The notes under the pieces: generated by a model
The model's input: only the letters and a program-made list of their open reading frames with translations
What the model was told of the DNA's origin: nothing
The model's database searches: none
Position numbers and translations under genes: made by a program
Origin: Flavobacteriaceae bacterium
GTDB lineage: Bacteria > Bacteroidota > Bacteroidia > Flavobacteriales > Flavobacteriaceae
Direction: 5' to 3'
Length of the DNA: 42,207 bases
Assembly (NCBI GenBank): GCA_015494075.1
Contig: WGBX01000138.1
Location: 1 to 42,207, forward strand
Shown: positions 1 to 8,923 of the stretch, piece by piece
Numbering within the stretch: the first letter of the stretch is position 1
Layout: each line of letters opens with the position of its first letter

Positions 1-42
1 GTAAATTACCAATTTAAAGTACAGTCAAAATTCAAAAAAAAA

Positions 43-72
43 TTGCTGAAATAAAAAAAAATAGTACTTTTG
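43..72 (+). promoter_or_regulatory. Promoter of the ATP synthase operon
   Basis: TTG at 43-45 and TACTTTTG at 65-72 are separated by 19 bases. This matches the Bacteroidota housekeeping sigma consensus TTG-N17-19-TAnnTTTG. Transcription would begin around 79-80, leaving a leader of under 20 bases before atpB. The stretch 1-42 is AT-rich and shows nothing else I can support. Confidence 0.7.
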
Positions 73-91
73 CAGAAATCTATGACAAGAC

Positions 92-1234
92 ATGATGCAT
101 AAAATATTAAGATACTTATTCTTAGCTTTATTTTTAGGAAATTTTGCCCTTTTTGCTCAAACTCATGAAGCAGACGCACATGGCAAAAGTAATACGGAAG
201 GCCATAAAACCGAATCTACTGAAAAAGAACAGTTTGATGTAGGTGCGTTAGTAGCTCATCATTTGTCTGATTCTCATGATTATAGATTTGAATTACCTTT
301 TACTCATAAAATTTTTCATTTACCTGTTATATTATGGACAGATAAAGGTTTTAGTATTTTTCCATCAAGCAAGTTTAAGGGAGACAATGAAGGAAAAGTT
401 GTGGTGACAGATAATAAAGGAAATCGTTTTGTGAGAAAACATGAAGTTATTTACTATGCAGATAAATTAAAAAACACAGAACATCCTTCGGTTTTTGATT
501 TTAAAACACGGCCTTTAAATTTTTCAATCACAAAGAATGTTATTGGTATTCTTTTCACTTTTTCCCTTTTATTTTTAGTCATGTATTTTTCAGCAAAAGT
601 ATATCAAAACCCTAAAAAACTACCTAAGGGGATAGCCGGTTTTGTTGAACCGATTATTGTGTTTTTGCGCGATGAAGTGGCTATTCCTAATATTGGAAAA
701 GACAAATATGAAAAGTATATGCCGTATCTATTAACAGTTTTCTTTTTTATTTTATTTAGTAACCTTATAGGGCTTATTCCCTTTTCACCTTTTGGATATA
801 ATTTAACCGGAAATATATATATAACTTTTGTATTAGCTACATTTACATTTATAATAACAACATTAAGTGGTAATAAATATTATTGGAAGCATATTTTTAC
901 ACCGGATGTGCCTAAGGCTTTATGGCCTATAATGATTCCAATTGAAATATTGAGTATGTTTACCAAGCCTTTTGCTTTGATGGTTCGGTTGTTTGCCAAT
1001 ATTCTGGCCGGACACACCATAATAATTAGTTTAGTCGCTTTAATCTTTATAAGCGGCACTTTAATAGCAGCACCTGTTTCAGGATTTTTTGTTATATTCA
1101 TGAGCTTTATAGAACTAATGGTTGCTTTTATACAAGCTTATATTTTTACCATTTTATCGGCTTTATTCATTGGATTAGCCTTAGAAGACCATGGGCATGA
1201 ACATGATGCAGAGACTCATAAACAAACAGCATAA
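92..1234 (+). CDS. atpB: F0F1 ATP synthase subunit a
   Basis: Subunit a of the membrane Fo sector, forming the proton half-channels against the c-ring. The 380-residue product is much longer than the E. coli protein because it begins with a signal-peptide-like segment (residues 1-22, ending FAQ). A periplasmic domain of about 120 residues follows, with a His-rich start (about 24-38). The membrane part starts near residue 150. The essential arginine is visible as R299 in MVRLFANILAGH, and the later channel helix carries Q348 in ELMVAFIQAYIF. The C-terminus is again rich in His and acidic residues (366-376). Long subunits a with an N-terminal extension are usual in Bacteroidota. It is first in the operon; no atpI is seen upstream. 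ATG codons at 92 and 95 are both possible starts. Confidence 0.96.
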   Translation: MMHKILRYLFLALFLGNFALFAQTHEADAHGKSNTEGHKTESTEKEQFDVGALVAHHLSDSHDYRFELPFTHKIFHLPVILWTDKGFSIFPSSKFKGDNEGKVVVTDNKGNRFVRKHEVIYYADKLKNTEHPSVFDFKTRPLNFSITKNVIGILFTFSLLFLVMYFSAKVYQNPKKLPKGIAGFVEPIIVFLRDEVAIPNIGKDKYEKYMPYLLTVFFFILFSNLIGLIPFSPFGYNLTGNIYITFVLATFTFIITTLSGNKYYWKHIFTPDVPKALWPIMIPIEILSMFTKPFALMVRLFANILAGHTIIISLVALIFISGTLIAAPVSGFFVIFMSFIELMVAFIQAYIFTILSALFIGLALEDHGHEHDAETHKQTA

Positions 1235-1274
1235 TAAATTTTAAACAAGTATTAACCCTAAAAAACAATAAATT

Positions 1275-1475
1275 ATGGGATCATTAGCAGGAATCGGCGC
1301 AGGATTGGCAGCAATCGGCGCAGGAATCGGAATCGGAAGAATCGGGGGATCAGCCACAGAAGCTATGGCACGTCAACCTGAATTCGCAAACAAAATTCAA
1401 ACAGCTATGCTTATCGCTGCTGCCCTTGTAGAAGGTGTTGCATTATTTGCGGTAGTTGTAGCCATGATTAAGTAA
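1275..1475 (+). CDS. atpE: F0F1 ATP synthase subunit c
   Basis: Proteolipid subunit c, which oligomerises into the rotor ring of Fo. The 66-residue product is a two-helix hairpin. A glycine-rich first helix (GAGLAAIGAGIGIG) is followed by the polar loop with the RQPE signature (residues 33-36). The second helix holds the ion-binding carboxylate E53 in LVEGVAL. The first helix lacks the glutamine and the second the Ser/Thr after the glutamate that mark Na+-binding c subunits, so proton coupling is expected. It lies 40 bases after atpB and is followed by a strong hairpin before atpF, which may help supply the excess of this subunit over the others. Confidence 0.96.
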   Translation: MGSLAGIGAGLAAIGAGIGIGRIGGSATEAMARQPEFANKIQTAMLIAAALVEGVALFAVVVAMIK

Positions 1476-1486
1476 TCCGAATTGCT

Positions 1487-1525
1487 GAAAGAAAATCTTA
1501 AACGGTTGGTTTAAGATTTTCTTTC
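1487..1525 (+). terminator. Perfect 17-bp hairpin between atpE and atpF
   Basis: Arms 1487-1503 and 1509-1525 are exact reverse complements (17 bp) around a 5-base GGTTG loop, and the 3' arm ends in a T-rich run. It could act as a partial terminator or as a 3' stabiliser of an atpB-atpE transcript. No atpF promoter is obvious downstream, so some read-through is expected. Confidence 0.75.
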
Positions 1526-1562
1526 TTATAGCTAAAAACAGTAAAAATAAAAAATAAAAAAT

Positions 1563-2054
1563 ATGAATCTAACATCACCAGAAACGCTAATTTTTTGGAT
1601 GACTTTATTTTTCTTGATCTTTTTTTGGTTACTCAAAAAATTTGCTTGGAAACCCATCTTAAATGCCGTTAAAGAACGCGAGCAATCTATTGAAGAGGCC
1701 TTACTAGAAGCCGATAAAGCCCGTGAAGAAATGGCACGGTTAAAAGCAGATAATCAGAAAATTTTGAATGAAGCGCGTGCCGAAAGAGATCAAATGCTCA
1801 AAGAAGCCAAAGTGCTTAAAGAACAAATTATAAGCAAAGCACGTGAAGAAGCTAAAGTAGAAGCCAACAAAGAAATTCAAAAAGCAAAACAAGTTATTGA
1901 AAGTGAAAAACAAGCGGCTATCAAAGAACTTAAAAATCAAGTTTCTGAATTATCTATTAGTATCGCCGAAAAAGTTTTAGGCGAAGAGCTTAAAGATAAA
2001 GAACAACAATTAAAACAAGCTGAGAAATTGGTTTCAGAAATTAAATTAAACTAA
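1563..2054 (+). CDS. atpF: F0F1 ATP synthase subunit b
   Basis: Peripheral-stalk subunit b, which links Fo to the alpha/delta part of F1 as a dimer. The 163-residue product has one N-terminal membrane helix (about residues 8-25, rich in Phe, Leu and Trp). A long charged coiled coil rich in Ala, Glu and Lys follows to the C-terminus (about 30-160), and its end SIAEKVLGEEL is typical of the family. It follows atpE after the intergenic hairpin and is separated from atpH by one base, so atpF and atpH are probably translationally coupled. Length and architecture are normal. Confidence 0.95.
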   Translation: MNLTSPETLIFWMTLFFLIFFWLLKKFAWKPILNAVKEREQSIEEALLEADKAREEMARLKADNQKILNEARAERDQMLKEAKVLKEQIISKAREEAKVEANKEIQKAKQVIESEKQAAIKELKNQVSELSISIAEKVLGEELKDKEQQLKQAEKLVSEIKLN

Positions 2055-2055
2055 T

Positions 2056-2580
2056 ATGAAAGCAGCCAAACGCTATGCTAAAGCACTTTATGAGTTATCT
2101 ACCGATCAGTTAGAGCGCATTCAACAAGACATGCAACTGATTCAAAAAACCTTTGAAGAAAATCCGGATTTAAACAAAGTTTTAAAGAATCCGACTATTG
2201 CTGCTTCCAAAAAATTGACTATAGTTCAAAAAATTTTTAAAGGAAAAATTTCAGATCTTACCAATAAATTAATTCAATTATTGGGGCAAAAAGATCGACT
2301 CAACTTGTTGCATGACATTGCAGTATCTTTTGATAATCTATACAAGGAAAACAAAGGTATAAAAGATGCACAAGTTATCTCAGCTGTGCCTTTAACCGAT
2401 AATTTAAAAAAACAGCTCTTAAATAAAATCAAAGACTTTACCGGAAGTGGTCAAATCCATTTAACTAATACTGTCGATCCGAGTTTGATTGGCGGTTTTA
2501 TTCTTAACTTGGATGATATGCGTTATGATGCCAGCGTATCCGGAAAATTGGCTAAAATAAAATCAAAATTAGAAGCATAA
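2056..2580 (+). CDS. atpH: F0F1 ATP synthase subunit delta
   Basis: Delta subunit (OSCP type), which caps the F1 head and attaches it to the b stalk. The 174-residue product has the usual helical N-terminal domain (residues 1-105, beginning AKRYAKALYELS). The C-terminal part carries the conserved VDPSLIGGFIL segment (about 145-155). It starts two bases after the atpF stop codon and ends 14 bases before atpA. Length and order are those of the canonical operon. Confidence 0.94.
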   Translation: MKAAKRYAKALYELSTDQLERIQQDMQLIQKTFEENPDLNKVLKNPTIAASKKLTIVQKIFKGKISDLTNKLIQLLGQKDRLNLLHDIAVSFDNLYKENKGIKDAQVISAVPLTDNLKKQLLNKIKDFTGSGQIHLTNTVDPSLIGGFILNLDDMRYDASVSGKLAKIKSKLEA

Positions 2581-2592
2581 AAATATAATATA
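2581..2592 (+). promoter_or_regulatory. AT-rich leader element before atpA
   Basis: The 12-mer AAATATAATATA sits two bases before the atpA start. The identical 12-mer directly abuts the atpD start (5089-5100), and a close variant precedes atpG (4192-4204). With no Shine-Dalgarno sequence present, this may be an A/U-rich translation-initiation leader. That role is an inference. Confidence 0.4.
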
Positions 2593-2594
2593 TT

Positions 2595-4175
2595 ATGGCA
2601 GAAATAAAACCATCAGAAATTTCGGCAATCATCAAAGAACAACTTGCCGGCGTCGATTCTCAGGCTTCTATAGAGGAGACCGGATCCGTCTTACAAGTTG
2701 GTGACGGGATTGCTTTAGCATATGGCTTGAATAATGCACAATATGGAGAACTGGTAGAATTTGATAACGGTTCAGAAGGTGTGGTATTAAATTTAGAAGA
2801 AGATAATGTAGGGATAGTAATCTTAGGCCCATATACCGACATCAAAGAAGGATCAAACGTTAAACGTTTAAATCGTATTTTATCAATTCCTGTTGGCGAA
2901 GGTATTATTGGTCGTGTAGTAAATACATTAGGCGAGCCTATAGATGGGAAAGGTCCTGTTCAAGGTGACAAAATCATCCTTCCATTAGAACGTAAAGCCC
3001 CCGGAGTTATTTACCGTCAACCGGTAAACGAACCTTTACAAACCGGTATTAAAGCTATTGATGCTATGATTCCTATCGGTCGAGGTCAACGAGAGTTAAT
3101 CATTGGAGACCGTCAAACCGGTAAAACCACCGTAGCTATTGATACAATTATAAACCAAAAAGAATTTTACGATAAAGGAGAGCCGGTATATGCTATTTAT
3201 GTTGCAATTGGACAAAAAGCTTCCACAGTAGCACAAATACATAAAACCTTAGAAGATGCCGGCGCCATGGCTTATACTACTATTGTTGCTGCAAATGCAT
3301 CAGATCCTACACCTATGCAAGTGTATGCTCCTTATGCCGGCGCTGCTATAGGCGAATATTTTAGAGATACCGGACGTTCTGCCTTAATTGTTTATGATGA
3401 TTTATCAAAGCAAGCAGTTGCATATCGTGAAATTTCGCTTTTATTAAGACGTCCGCCGGGACGTGAAGCCTACCCCGGTGATGTTTTTTATTTGCATTCT
3501 CGTTTATTAGAACGTGCAGCCAAAGTCATTAATAATGATGAAGTCGCTAAGAAAATGAATGATGTGCCCGCACCTTTAAAACCTATGCTCAAAGGAGGAG
3601 GATCATTAACAGCATTACCAATTATTGAAACACAAGCAGGAGACGTATCCGCTTATATCCCAACTAACGTTATTTCTATTACCGATGGTCAGATTTTCTT
3701 AGAATCAGATCTCTTTAATTCGGGTGTTCGTCCGGCCATTAACGTAGGTATTTCCGTATCGCGTGTCGGTGGTTCTGCGCAAATTAAACCAATGAAAAAA
3801 GTTGCCGGAACTTTAAAACTTGACCAAGCACAATTCCGCGAATTAGAAGCTTTTGCAAAATTTGGTTCTGATTTAGATCCGGTAACCTTAGGGGTTATTG
3901 AAAAAGGACATCGCAATGTTGAAATCTTAAAACAAGGACAACATCAACCAATGCCTGTGGAAGAGCAAGTTGCGATTATTTTTGCCGGAACCAAAAATCT
4001 TTTAAAAGATGTGCCGGTTGACAAAGTTAAAGAGTTTGAACGCGATTATTTAGATTATCTCAATGCTAAATATCGAGATACGCTCGATGCAATCCGTTCG
4101 GGTAAATGGAATGATGAAATAGCCGATGTGTTGACAGCTGCAGCCATAGAAGTTGCTGCCAAATACAAACAATAA
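2595..4175 (+). CDS. atpA: F0F1 ATP synthase subunit alpha
   Basis: Alpha subunit of the F1 catalytic hexamer, carrying the non-catalytic nucleotide sites. The 526-residue product has the beta-barrel N-terminal domain (about 25-95). The nucleotide-binding domain has Walker A GDRQTGKT at residues 171-178 and the Walker B-like [10 protein letters not shown]. The alpha-specific segment [20 protein letters not shown] and the arginine-finger context [10 protein letters not shown] are also present. The helical C-terminal domain is complete. It is flanked by atpH and atpG at short spacings (14 and 29 bases). CCGG tetranucleotides are strikingly common here (about 17 by eye). Confidence 0.97.
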   Translation: MAEIKPSEISAIIKEQLAGVDSQASIEETGSVLQVGDGIALAYGLNNAQYGELVEFDNGSEGVVLNLEEDNVGIVILGPYTDIKEGSNVKRLNRILSIPVGEGIIGRVVNTLGEPIDGKGPVQGDKIILPLERKAPGVIYRQPVNEPLQTGIKAIDAMIPIGRGQRELIIGDRQTGKTTVAIDTIINQKEFYDKGEPVYAIYVAIGQKASTVAQIHKTLEDAGAMAYTTIVAANASDPTPMQVYAPYAGAAIGEYFRDTGRSALIVYDDLSKQAVAYREISLLLRRPPGREAYPGDVFYLHSRLLERAAKVINNDEVAKKMNDVPAPLKPMLKGGGSLTALPIIETQAGDVSAYIPTNVISITDGQIFLESDLFNSGVRPAINVGISVSRVGGSAQIKPMKKVAGTLKLDQAQFRELEAFAKFGSDLDPVTLGVIEKGHRNVEILKQGQHQPMPVEEQVAIIFAGTKNLLKDVPVDKVKEFERDYLDYLNAKYRDTLDAIRSGKWNDEIADVLTAAAIEVAAKYKQ

Positions 4176-4204
4176 AAGAACATAGTTCTGAAAATATATA
4201 ATAT

Positions 4205-5068
4205 ATGGCCAATTTAAAAGACATACGTACCAGAATTCAATCTGTTGGTAGTACCATGCAAATTACCAATGCAATGAAAATGGTATCGGCTGCCAAATTA
4301 AAAAAAGCCCAAGATGCTATTGAGAAAATGCGTCCTTATGCCGAAAAGTTAACAGAATTGTTAGCAGGTTTGAGCGCCAATCTCGATAAGGATTTAGGAG
4401 GAGATTATGCTGCACAAAGAGAAGTGAAAAAGGTGCTTTTGGTTCCCATTACTTCTAATCGAGGATTGTGCGGTGCACTTAATACCAATATCATCAAGTT
4501 AACCAGTAGCTTAATTGAAAATAAGTATAAAGATAAAGATGTAGAATTATTGACCATTGGAAAAAAAGCTTATGATCAATTATCTAAGAAATATAAGGTT
4601 GTTGATAATAAAAGTGAATTATTTGATGATTTGACTTATGAAAATGTAGCCAAGATAGCCCAAAAAATCATGAATGATTTTATAGATAAGAAATATGATG
4701 AAGTTATTCTGATATACAACCGGTTTAAAAATGCTGCAACACAAATAGTTATTACAGAACAGTTTTTGCCTATAAAAACCGAATCGGACGAAATAAGTAA
4801 AGTGGCTTTAGATTTTATTTATGAGCCATCTCAAGCAGAAATTGTTTTGGAGTTGATTCCTAAATCTTTAAGGACGCAATTTTATAAAGCCATCAGAGAT
4901 GCCTGGGCATCAGAGCATGGTGCAAGAATGACGTCTATGCATAAAGCTACTGATAATGCCAAAGATATGAAAGACGAATTGACCTTGCAATATAACAAAG
5001 CCCGTCAGGCTGTTATTACAGGTGAAATTTTAGAAATTGTAAGTGGTGCAGAAGCCTTAAAAAATTAA
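4205..5068 (+). CDS. atpG: F0F1 ATP synthase subunit gamma
   Basis: Gamma subunit, the central rotating shaft of F1. The 287-residue product shows the N-terminal coiled-coil helix (MANLKDIRTRIQSVGSTMQI, continuing NAMKMVSAAKL) and the conserved RGLCG segment. The family signature near the C-terminus, SEHGARMTSMHKATDNA, precedes the last coiled-coil strand (YNKARQAVITGEILEIVSGAEAL). The length is normal. The gene lies 29 bases after atpA and 32 before atpD, and the AT-rich leader element runs into its start codon. Confidence 0.96.
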   Translation: MANLKDIRTRIQSVGSTMQITNAMKMVSAAKLKKAQDAIEKMRPYAEKLTELLAGLSANLDKDLGGDYAAQREVKKVLLVPITSNRGLCGALNTNIIKLTSSLIENKYKDKDVELLTIGKKAYDQLSKKYKVVDNKSELFDDLTYENVAKIAQKIMNDFIDKKYDEVILIYNRFKNAATQIVITEQFLPIKTESDEISKVALDFIYEPSQAEIVLELIPKSLRTQFYKAIRDAWASEHGARMTSMHKATDNAKDMKDELTLQYNKARQAVITGEILEIVSGAEALKN

Positions 5069-5073
5069 TTTAA

Positions 5074-6612
<1,539 letters not shown>

Positions 6613-6625
6613 TCTTTTGAACTTT

Positions 6626-6658
6626 ATTCCGGTTGCATAGCAACCGGAATGATTTTTT
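6626..6658 (+). terminator. Intrinsic terminator between atpD and atpC
   Basis: Arms 6626-6636 and 6640-6650 form a perfect 11-bp GC-containing stem with an ATA loop, followed by GATTTTTT. This is a textbook rho-independent terminator, yet it stands inside the operon before atpC, so atpC would depend on read-through or its own promoter. Confidence 0.85.
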
Positions 6659-6670
6659 AAGTTAACTTAA
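6657..6670. repeat. 14-bp perfect palindrome upstream of atpC
   Basis: TTAAGTTAACTTAA is a perfect palindrome that overlaps the end of the atpD terminator T-tract and lies 36 bases before the atpC start. It could be a dimeric-regulator site or a chance AT-rich palindrome; nothing else supports either. Confidence 0.45.
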
Positions 6671-6705
6671 CAGCTTGTAAAGAACTAATCTTTAATAAAA
6701 TTTAT

Positions 6706-6984
6706 ATGAAATTAGATATTGTGACACCTGAGGGTGCTTTATTTTCCGGAGAAATTGAAGCCATTGTAGTTCCGGGCGTTAACGGGACATTTGAAATGTT
6801 AAATAATCACGCGCCTATAGTAGCTATTTTAACAGAAGGCAATGTTCGTATTAAAGGTCAAAATTTGGTTGTTGCCGATGAAGTTGCCAATAAATTTAAA
6901 TACGAACAAAATGAAATAATTTTACCTATTCATTCCGGAACTGTTGAAATGAAAAATAATCAGGTAATTTTATTGGCAGAATAG
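6706..6984 (+). CDS. atpC: F0F1 ATP synthase subunit epsilon (short form)
   Basis: Epsilon subunit, which joins gamma to the c-ring. The 92-residue product is the N-terminal beta-sandwich only: MKLDIVTPEGALFSGEIEAI, the segment PGVNGTFEMLNNHAPIVAIL, and a C-terminal strand ending ILLAE. The C-terminal helical hairpin that inhibits ATP hydrolysis in E. coli and Bacillus (total length about 130-140) is absent. Short epsilon subunits are, to my knowledge, common in Bacteroidota, so this is probably not a truncation. It lies 93 bases after atpD, beyond an intrinsic terminator. Confidence 0.92.
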   Translation: MKLDIVTPEGALFSGEIEAIVVPGVNGTFEMLNNHAPIVAILTEGNVRIKGQNLVVADEVANKFKYEQNEIILPIHSGTVEMKNNQVILLAE

Positions 6985-7009
6985 CCATATTATTATATTT
7001 TAATCTTTC

Positions 7010-7042
7010 AAAGAGCAGCAATTTTGCTGCTCTTTTGTTTTG
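7010..7042 (+). terminator. Intrinsic terminator after atpC
   Basis: Arms 7010-7020 and 7025-7035 pair perfectly (11 bp, core AGAGCAGCA) around an ATTT loop and run into a T-rich tail. This marks the end of the ATP synthase operon. Confidence 0.85.
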
Positions 7043-7138
7043 AATATGAAAATTATTTACGTGGAGTTATTTACATTATCTCATAAAGGCTCTTAATTTG
7101 TTTAAAAAATATAATTTTTTTTAATTAATAAAAATTTA

Positions 7139-7146
7139 TATTTTTG
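7139..7146 (+). promoter_or_regulatory. Probable -7 element for the SPOR gene
   Basis: TATTTTTG matches TAnnTTTG and lies 23 bases before the ATG at 7170. No TTG occurs at the expected upstream distance, only a T-rich run, so the call rests on the -7 match and on the preceding terminator. Confidence 0.45.
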
Positions 7147-7169
7147 TGTTTAACACATAAAAGAATCTA

Positions 7170-7787
7170 ATGGAAAATTTTGATCTTGACATCCAAAAAA
7201 ACGAAGAAGAACAATCGACGTTAAATTACCCTCTAATCATAGGGCTAATTGTGGGCTTATTAGTGATTGGTGGCGGTGCTTATTGGTTTTTTTCTAAGGA
7301 CGATACTGCTAATCCGGATGAAACAGAAGCCAATGTTTCTTCTACATCGGAGCAGTCTGATGAAACAAGCGGACAAATGATTGATTCGACAGATTATCAA
7401 GTAGAGCAGTCTGCAACTGATGATGGTCTTAATAATAATGAGGAAACAGGAGAAAATACTACTGAATCTGCGACTATGGATGATACGGAGAATTCTGATG
7501 AGGCTGTTAATTCAACAGAAGATACTCTTGATAACAACACTGTTACAGATCAGTCCAATAATTATATATATTTTATAGTTAGTGGTGCTTTTAAAGATGA
7601 AAATAATGCCCAAAATAAACTTCAAGCTTTAAAAGATCAAGGCTATCAGGCAGTTATTACAGGTCCTAATAAAGTTGGTTTATATATAGTTGCTTATGAA
7701 GGTTTTGACAATATAGAAGATGCAAAACAGAAATTGAATGATATACGTGAACAAAACCCACAAGCTTGGATTTACAAAAAAAATTAA
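7170..7787 (+). CDS. SPOR-domain membrane protein
   Basis: A probable peptidoglycan-binding envelope protein. The 205-residue product has a short cytoplasmic N-terminus, one membrane helix (about 21-41), a long low-complexity linker (about 44-130) and a C-terminal SPOR domain (about 132-203). The linker is rich in Asp, Glu, Ser, Thr and Asn and almost without basic residues. The SPOR domain includes YFIVSGAFKDENNAQNKL and ends AWIYKK. SPOR domains bind glycan strands stripped of stem peptides and often direct proteins to division sites; that role is inferred. It is monocistronic, between the atpC terminator and a bidirectional terminator shared with cydB. Confidence 0.85.
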   Translation: MENFDLDIQKNEEEQSTLNYPLIIGLIVGLLVIGGGAYWFFSKDDTANPDETEANVSSTSEQSDETSGQMIDSTDYQVEQSATDDGLNNNEETGENTTESATMDDTENSDEAVNSTEDTLDNNTVTDQSNNYIYFIVSGAFKDENNAQNKLQALKDQGYQAVITGPNKVGLYIVAYEGFDNIEDAKQKLNDIREQNPQAWIYKKN

Positions 7788-7803
7788 AAGAAGATTATTT
7801 TAT

Positions 7804-7835
7804 AAAAAAACGGCTGTTATTACAGCCGTTTTTTT
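7804..7835. terminator. Bidirectional terminator, SPOR gene / cydB
   Basis: An A7 run, CGGCTGT, a TATT loop, ACAGCCG and a T7 run form a 14-bp stem that is symmetrical, so it can terminate both convergent genes. Its right end overlaps the first base of the cydB stop codon (7834-7836). Confidence 0.9.
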
Positions 7836-8856
7836 ATGTGTTTTTTTCTCCTTTCATAAATTTATGAACTATAATGGAATAAATCAATAAGAGAATACCT
7901 AGAACTAAAATCCACCATTCTATATAAAACCGGTTTGGATTGTCAAAACCGGCATTAAAGGCAGTTAATTTGGCTTTTCCTAAAGGAATAATAAAATTTG
8001 GGTATAGAACAGACATAAGGCTCAACCAGGTAAAAATAATAAAATTAGTCGATAAAATAAAGGCTTTATTTTCACCCGGATAAGTTCTTATTCCCATTAG
8101 TCCTATTAATGAAATTATAGCTAATATAGGAAATATAAATAAAAAAGGGTAGGAGAAATAATTATGAAAAATAGAGGGGTTGATAATATGCCAAGCAATT
8201 AAAAACAGACCAATTAAAATTAATTCTAAAAAAGCTAAAGCCTGAATAATTTTTTTTAGTTTTCTATTGAAAGCGCCACTGTTTTTTAGGACAATCCATC
8301 CTAAGCCATGTATTAATATACCTATAAATATCATACTGCCAGTAAGAATGGTAAACCAATCAAAAAAACCGATTTGATGAGATGTTGGAGAAAAATGTCG
8401 ACTTACAAATGCCAGCTTTTCTGTCGATTCAAAATATAAACCTCTTAAAATATTTGCAAATATTAAACTAATAAAAACTAATAACATTAAATTTAAAAAA
8501 CCGAATAAGTAACCTAAAATATTTTTTAAGAGCGGTTTATTTTTATAGATGTTAAGAAGATTAAATATCAATGTTTTTAAAAGTAGAAATAGTAAAAAAA
8601 GCAAGATATACCCACCAAAGTTATCAAATAAAATTTGGGCATAATGGGGAAAAAAAGCAGCAGAAAGCCCTACAAATGCCAAAAGCCATACTTCATTAGC
8701 GTCCCAAATAGAGCTTATACTTTTGATAACTTTATCTTGTTCTTCAGCTGTATCAGCAAAAAATAAATATGCAACACCTGCTCCAATATCATAGCCATCT
8801 AAAAGAATGTATGTTCCAATCAAAATTGCTAAAATACTATACCAAACTACTTCCAT
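7834..8856 (-). CDS. cydB: Cytochrome bd oxidase subunit II, no adjacent cydA
   Basis: CydB-family membrane subunit of a bd-type quinol oxidase. From the ATG at 8856 the product has 340 residues with about eight or nine hydrophobic helices. The signature LLDGYDIGAG lies at about residues 18-27, and SIWDANEVWLLAFVG follows at about 49-63, matching the family's WDxNxVWL. An upstream in-frame ATG at 8886 would add a polar MYICLIKSSF start, which I consider less likely. CydB normally works with CydA (subunit I, the haem-bearing partner), but no cydA is next to it. The upstream gene on this strand is alr. CydA may lie elsewhere, or this may be a divergent orphan. Confidence 0.85.
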   Translation of the reverse strand: MEVVWYSILAILIGTYILLDGYDIGAGVAYLFFADTAEEQDKVIKSISSIWDANEVWLLAFVGLSAAFFPHYAQILFDNFGGYILLFLLFLLLKTLIFNLLNIYKNKPLLKNILGYLFGFLNLMLLVFISLIFANILRGLYFESTEKLAFVSRHFSPTSHQIGFFDWFTILTGSMIFIGILIHGLGWIVLKNSGAFNRKLKKIIQALAFLELILIGLFLIAWHIINPSIFHNYFSYPFLFIFPILAIISLIGLMGIRTYPGENKAFILSTNFIIFTWLSLMSVLYPNFIIPLGKAKLTAFNAGFDNPNRFYIEWWILVLGILLLIYSIIVHKFMKGEKNT

Positions 8857-8923
8857 AAATGATGATTTTATAAGACAAATATACATTAATTTTTATCATA
8901 CATATATACCTTAAAATGATTTA

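Noticed and set aside
4183-4195. Small AGAAC-GTTCT inverted repeat between atpA and atpG
   Set aside because: Only 5 bp with a 3-base loop and no T-tract; expected by chance.
7046-7096. 16-codon open frame between atpC and the SPOR gene
   Set aside because: Too short, and it has no conserved or compositional support.
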